A stretch of DNA of 9,657 nt from positions 1 through 9,657 of the forward strand of contig JAKDNQ010000072.1 of assembly GCA_030456405.1 (NCBI GenBank), written 5' to 3'. Numbering within the stretch: the stretch's first letter is position 1; each line of letters opens with the position of its first letter. The stretch comes from Nitrospira sp. GTDB lineage: Bacteria; Nitrospirota; Nitrospiria; Nitrospirales; Nitrospiraceae. Under the pieces are notes generated by a model, which was not told the DNA's origin, searched no databases, and worked only from the letters and a program-made list of their open reading frames with translations. The translations under genes and the position numbers were made by a program. This document shows positions 7,079 to 9,657 of this stretch, piece after piece.

Positions 7079-8320
7079 CTATCCTTTTAGCCCACGCATG
7101 GAGAATCCAAAAACGCCATTTCCAAATACATATTCATATGTTCTCATGAGTTCCGTTGATGAATTGTTCCAGTTTAATTCCCTTAAAATTCGATTTTGTC
7201 CATGCTTTCCAAGTTCCTCACGTAAAAGAGGTTCGCATACAAGCTTCTCAATGGCTTCCGCAAATGCCCTGAGGTTACCTTGTTCAATTAACAGCGCTGA
7301 ATCTTGAGCAGAATATCGAGTTTCCTCCAAGTCAAACGCGACAATCGGCTTTCCGGCTGCCATGTATTCCATGACTTTTATGAATGTTGATCTGCAATTT
7401 ACTTCGCTATACGGCGCGGTCTCAAGACAGATATCGGTTTCCTCAATATATTTCCGAATCAATTTTCGATCGTAAATGTATCCAGTGAACGTAAAGAACG
7501 AATTTATGCCCAGTTCGGTGCAGAGTCCTTTCACGCGGGGCAAATCATCTCCATCTCCGACTACTGTGCAATGTACCTGCCTCTGATTAAGCTGCTCCAC
7601 TAAGATATGTACCACCTTGGTCAATAAATCCACTCCGTCTTGGTTGTTAATGGATCCCATATACAAGAGCTCGGCGACCTGCTTGCTTCCATAATTCTCG
7701 CAGTTGTCTTTTTTTTGTATCTCTGGAACTTCCGGATCGTTTCTTACTATAAATATTTTCTCCGACTTTATCCCATATCTCTTAATTACATGCTTCTTGT
7801 AGGACTGATTCGTACTCACAATTGCGTCGGCAGTTAGGCAAGAAAACCTTTCCATCAAACTGAGCAATCTATAGATCATTTTCTTCCTACCGCAATACTT
7901 ATGAACATAAAGCTCCGGCGCAAGGTCATGATGGTCGAAAATATATTTGACACCAACCAATTTAAATAGAAGAGCGATCAGAAATATATGGTCTGGAGGG
8001 TTGGCTCCATGGATTACGTGAAATCTCCTTCTAAAGAACACCCTAAGACTTATTAGCACTTCCCAATAAAAAGCATTTGCATACTCTACTAACGTATTGA
8101 TTTTCCCGCCCTTATTTTCAATAGCAGAGTGTCGATATATTTCAATGTCATCGATCACTTCGTAGCTCTTCGAGAAATTTGCAGTTTTTGGCGAGATAAT
8201 GGTCACGGAATACCCGGCTTGTTTCGCCGTCTTGGCTTCCCTCCATACCCGGATATCCGTAGGCACATTATTATTTTCTACTATAAATAGAATTCCTGGC
8301 TTTCTCGTTTCAATATGCAT
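7079..8320 (-). CDS. Family 4 glycosyltransferase (GT-B fold)
   Basis: A 413-residue GT-B enzyme with two Rossmann-like halves. The N-terminal acceptor half has ILFIVENNNVPTDIRVWREA (10-29), HVIHGANPPD (101-110) and FDHHDLAPELY (128-138). The C-terminal donor half has ELLYMGSINNQDGVD (217-231), VVGDGDDLP (253-261), FTFTGYI (276-282) and the donor-binding block KVMEYMAAGKPIVAFDLEETR (315-335) with Glu318. This is the usual retaining GT4 arrangement for assembly of a lipid-linked oligosaccharide. The frame is open for 59 codons upstream, but I start at 8320 because AGAAGGA lies eight bases before this ATG and homologous proteins begin near here. The upstream codons match a decayed flippase tail. 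The gene is far more AT-rich than its neighbours: rows of 60 bases that I counted inside it gave 37-43% GC, against 60-65% in two rows of the 4066-5943 gene. This suggests recent acquisition. Confidence 0.92.
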   Translation of the reverse strand: MHIETRKPGILFIVENNNVPTDIRVWREAKTAKQAGYSVTIISPKTANFSKSYEVIDDIEIYRHSAIENKGGKINTLVEYANAFYWEVLISLRVFFRRRFHVIHGANPPDHIFLIALLFKLVGVKYIFDHHDLAPELYVHKYCGRKKMIYRLLSLMERFSCLTADAIVSTNQSYKKHVIKRYGIKSEKIFIVRNDPEVPEIQKKDNCENYGSKQVAELLYMGSINNQDGVDLLTKVVHILVEQLNQRQVHCTVVGDGDDLPRVKGLCTELGINSFFTFTGYIYDRKLIRKYIEETDICLETAPYSEVNCRSTFIKVMEYMAAGKPIVAFDLEETRYSAQDSALLIEQGNLRAFAEAIEKLVCEPLLREELGKHGQNRILRELNWNNSSTELMRTYEYVFGNGVFGFSMRGLKG

Positions 8321-8328
8321 CGGTAGTA

Positions 8329-8335
8329 TCCTTCT
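8329..8335 (-). promoter_or_regulatory. Ribosome binding site that decides the GT4 start
   Basis: AGAAGGA on the minus strand, eight bases before the ATG at 8320. It is the best Shine-Dalgarno match near the alternatives and argues against the longer open frame that begins at 8497. Confidence 0.6.
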
Positions 8336-8336
8336 G

Positions 8337-8503
8337 TCATTCTTTAGAACCCCAAGCAAGCGTGTGAAGCTGGATCGCAAGAAGCCGCTGCTGCATAGGG
8401 TGAGGAATCCGGCAAAAATAGAGAGCCCAAATGAATTTCGAACCGAATGATCACCCCTCAGAATCATCCCCAATGTCCAAACCCCAAGCGCCACCAAGAG
8501 TCG
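8337..8503 (-). pseudogene. Decayed 3' end of a second flippase gene
   Basis: This stretch aligns with the 3' end of the intact flippase at 8990-9657. In the frame open from 8497, LVALGVWTLGMIL matches LLAVGIGTLAMIL of the flippase. After a shift of one base, a second frame gives RIPHPMQQ, matching RIPPPIRQ, and ends in WGSKE-stop at 8337 where the flippase ends in SGS-stop. On DNA the shared blocks AGAATCATC, CCAATGTCC, AGGAATC and AGAACCC lie in the same order. The first spacing is 58 bases in the flippase and 57 here; the last differs by 6 bases (two codons). So this is a diverged copy with a one-base frameshift, not a recent repeat. Its end sits 16 bases before the GT4 start, as a functional upstream gene would. 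The homology was read by eye. Confidence 0.55.
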
Positions 8504-8520
8504 ATAGGGTTCTACCCTAT
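8504..8520. repeat. Perfect 7-base inverted repeat at the IS remnant/flippase-tail junction
   Basis: ATAGGGT and ACCCTAT form a perfect stem separated by three bases (8504-8510 and 8514-8520). It lies exactly where recognisable transposase sequence gives way to recognisable flippase-tail sequence. No T tract follows on either strand, so a terminator is unlikely. It could be part of an element end or chance. Confidence 0.4.
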
Positions 8521-8858
8521 TATCAAGAACGGTTGAGTCAAGAGTGCCTGCTTCCGTTTCTGCATCTCAAGTCTTCGGCGCTGCCGCTGATTGTGACCCC
8601 GTTCAATAGAATCAAAGATATATCGGCTCTCGCCTCAGCTCTGCTGCGGTCGTGCTGTCAGTTCACCTGTTACCGATTCAGCACACAAAAGCAGTTCTCG
8701 GCGACAGCATTGTCGGCACAGCTCCCCACCATGCTACAGATCACCCAGTGCGTCTCCAGCAACCGTTGGTAATGCTCCGAGGTAAATTGACAGCCCCGAA
8801 CACTCTCGCAGGACACGTCCATTACGATGCAGGGTACGACTACATCGTTGGAACTCAT
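8521..8858 (-). pseudogene. IS3-family transposase (OrfB, rve domain) C-terminal remnant
   Basis: Reading from about 8858 to 8670 the frame contains RGCQFTSEHYQRLLETHWVI, then CSMVGSCADNAVAENCF and VLNR. This matches the IS3-family OrfB core RGxQYTSxxYQxLLxxHGI...SMSRxGxCxDNAxAESFFxxLK. After VLNR there is a TAA (8672-8670), then a TGA (8660-8658), with EARADI still recognisable. A frameshift near 8617-8622 then leads to IFDSIERGHNQRQRR, corresponding to the IFxYIExFYNRxRRH end. The middle catalytic aspartate, expected in SDRG, is Val here (codon 8801-8799 GTT, motif SVRG). The final catalytic Glu remains (8699-8697). The N-terminal half, OrfA and terminal inverted repeats are not recognisable. 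The element is therefore dead: a truncated, frameshifted, stop-containing remnant. It marks past insertion or recombination next to the flippase. Confidence 0.82.
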
Positions 8859-8905
8859 TTGAATAAACCTCTTGTTAAATAAAAATATCGCACTGCAGTA
8901 GAGTC

Positions 8906-8942
8906 GACGACGAATGTCGGGGAATTCTAGTCCATTGTCGTC
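8906..8942. repeat. Imperfect inverted repeat (10-base arms, one bulge)
   Basis: GACGACGAATG (8906-8916) pairs with CATTGTCGTC (8933-8942) apart from one bulged base, around a loop of 16 bases. It is located downstream of the flippase stop. No T run follows the second arm on the minus strand, so it is not a standard terminator. Confidence 0.4.
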
Positions 8943-8946
8943 ATGG

Positions 8947-8966
8947 GTTGCAGGCTCAACTGCAAC
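8947..8966. repeat. Perfect 7-base inverted repeat after the flippase stop
   Basis: GTTGCAG (8947-8953) and CTGCAAC (8960-8966) are perfect complements with a six-base loop, 24 bases downstream of the flippase stop codon on the minus strand. A transcript would form a short hairpin, but no U tract follows. It could slow RNA decay or be chance. Confidence 0.4.
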
Positions 8967-8989
8967 TGAAAATGATCAACCCATCCGCA

Positions 8990-9657
8990 TTAAGAACCCG
9001 AAGGCGCAAGACGGAGCCACACGAAAAACTGCCGGATGGGAGGAGGAATCCGATCCAAGGAAACGAGATTGACGAGGACTCGAATAGAGTAGACGCTGCT
9101 TAGAATCATCGCCAATGTCCCAATGCCCACCGCTAATAGGGCTGGTAGTACATAAAAACCGCAAAAAACCACCGCGATCAAGGAGAGAAAGAGCAATCCG
9201 ACTTTCCAGTTTGCGGCTGACCAGCGAAAACCGCTGAGTCGCCGGACGATCGGATAGATCAGAAGCCAGTGAAAGATATACGATGCAAAGAATGCAATGC
9301 CGGCGCCCTTCAAACCAAAATAGCTCACACAGATCCACGAAAAACTGACATTAATGACAGTCCAGGCCAGCTCGGCCCAGAAATAGACTTTTTGCGCACC
9401 TTTAGCCACGATAATAAAGCCCATCGGCCACGTGATCACCTGGAGGGCCGTGCCAAGACATATCCAACGCAGGACTTCTACAGCCGAGCCAAAGTCTGCA
9501 CTGTAGAACACGGTGATCACCAAGGATGCAAACGTAAGCGTGGCGATCACACCAGGGCCCGCCAGCAGCAGGCTGATCTGCGCCTGTTCGTTCACCAACC
9601 GGTTGCACTCGACATTGTCCCTAGCCACACCGGTCAAGCGAGGATAAAAGTCCGCTC
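8990..9657 (-). CDS. Wzx-type polysaccharide flippase, C-terminal part (start outside window)
   Basis: The frame is open to the right edge of the window, so the start lies beyond it. The 221 visible residues begin ADFYPRLTGVARDN, the conserved segment of Wzx/RfbX-type transporters (MOP superfamily), which sits well inside the protein. Although a TTG codon occurs at 9637, it falls within this motif and is not the start. Hydrophobic segments lie roughly at visible residues 28-50, 57-80, 88-106, 109-130, 146-163 and 166-183, followed by a polar tail with RIPPPIRQFF. The protein would flip undecaprenyl-diphosphate-linked repeat units across the inner membrane, linking the cytoplasmic glycosyltransferases to the periplasmic polymerase. 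It is followed by the 669-base scar region and so may be partly uncoupled from the downstream genes. A second, decayed copy of its 3' end lies at 8337-8503. Confidence 0.87.
   Translation of the reverse strand, partial: ADFYPRLTGVARDNVECNRLVNEQAQISLLLAGPGVIATLTFASLVITVFYSADFGSAVEVLRWICLGTALQVITWPMGFIIVAKGAQKVYFWAELAWTVINVSFSWICVSYFGLKGAGIAFFASYIFHWLLIYPIVRRLSGFRWSAANWKVGLLFLSLIAVVFCGFYVLPALLAVGIGTLAMILSSVYSIRVLVNLVSLDRIPPPIRQFFVWLRLAPSGS

Larger units (their letters stand above)
8859..8989. other. Non-coding stretch between flippase stop and IS3 remnant
   Basis: I find no gene here. It contains two imperfect or short inverted repeats (8906-8942 and 8947-8966) and is AT-rich near 8868-8889. 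It may be further decayed insertion-element sequence, but no transposase residues can be read. Confidence 0.4.

Noticed and set aside
8321..8497. A 59-residue N-terminal extension of the GT4 protein with a hydrophobic segment.
   Set aside because: The GT4 fold begins right at Met 8320, which has a good ribosome binding site. The extension matches the tail of a flippase, so it is leftover sequence of another gene.
8431..8882. Plus-strand open frames across the scar region.
   Set aside because: They are antisense to the transposase and flippase remnants and resemble no protein I know.
9637..9637. TTG as a possible start of the flippase fragment.
   Set aside because: The codons upstream to the window edge encode ADFYPR, which together with LTGVARDN is a conserved internal motif of the family. 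The gene simply runs out of the window.

Overview
The window is the interior of a surface-polysaccharide (O-antigen, capsule or exopolysaccharide) biosynthesis locus of a bacterium, very probably Gram-negative. Every gene I can support lies on the minus strand, so the locus is transcribed from right to left and is cut by the window at both ends. Taxon cannot be fixed from the sequence. The polymerase-like and amidotransferase proteins remind me of loci in Nitrospirota and related environmental bacteria, but that is only an impression.

In transcription order: the C-terminal part of a Wzx-type flippase (8990-9657, start outside the window); a 669-base stretch with no intact gene (8321-8989), holding a decayed IS3-family transposase fragment and a second, frameshifted copy of a flippase 3' end; a GT4 family glycosyltransferase (7079-8320) that is much more AT-rich than the rest; a 209-base gap; a GT2 glycosyltransferase (6003-6869); a class II asparagine synthase-type amidotransferase (4066-5943); a WbbL-like GT2 glycosyltransferase (3088-4062); a second class II amidotransferase (1113-3020); and the N-terminal 337 residues of an O-antigen polymerase/ligase-like membrane protein (1-1012, end outside the window).

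Read together, the three glycosyltransferases would build a repeat unit on a lipid carrier, the flippase would move it across the inner membrane, and the polymerase/ligase-like protein would join units or transfer the chain. The two amidotransferases probably use glutamine nitrogen to amidate a carboxyl group, plausibly on a uronic acid or an amino-acid substituent of the polysaccharide. Substrates are inferred from context.

The most informative part is 8321-8989. It looks like a recombination scar: a dead IS3 transposase sits between the intact flippase and the leftover tail of another flippase, directly before the AT-rich GT4 gene. This suggests that the flippase or the GT4 cassette was exchanged. 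The alternating arrangement GT2 - amidotransferase - GT2 - amidotransferase is the most unusual functional signal. I saw no RNA genes, CRISPR arrays or intact mobile elements.
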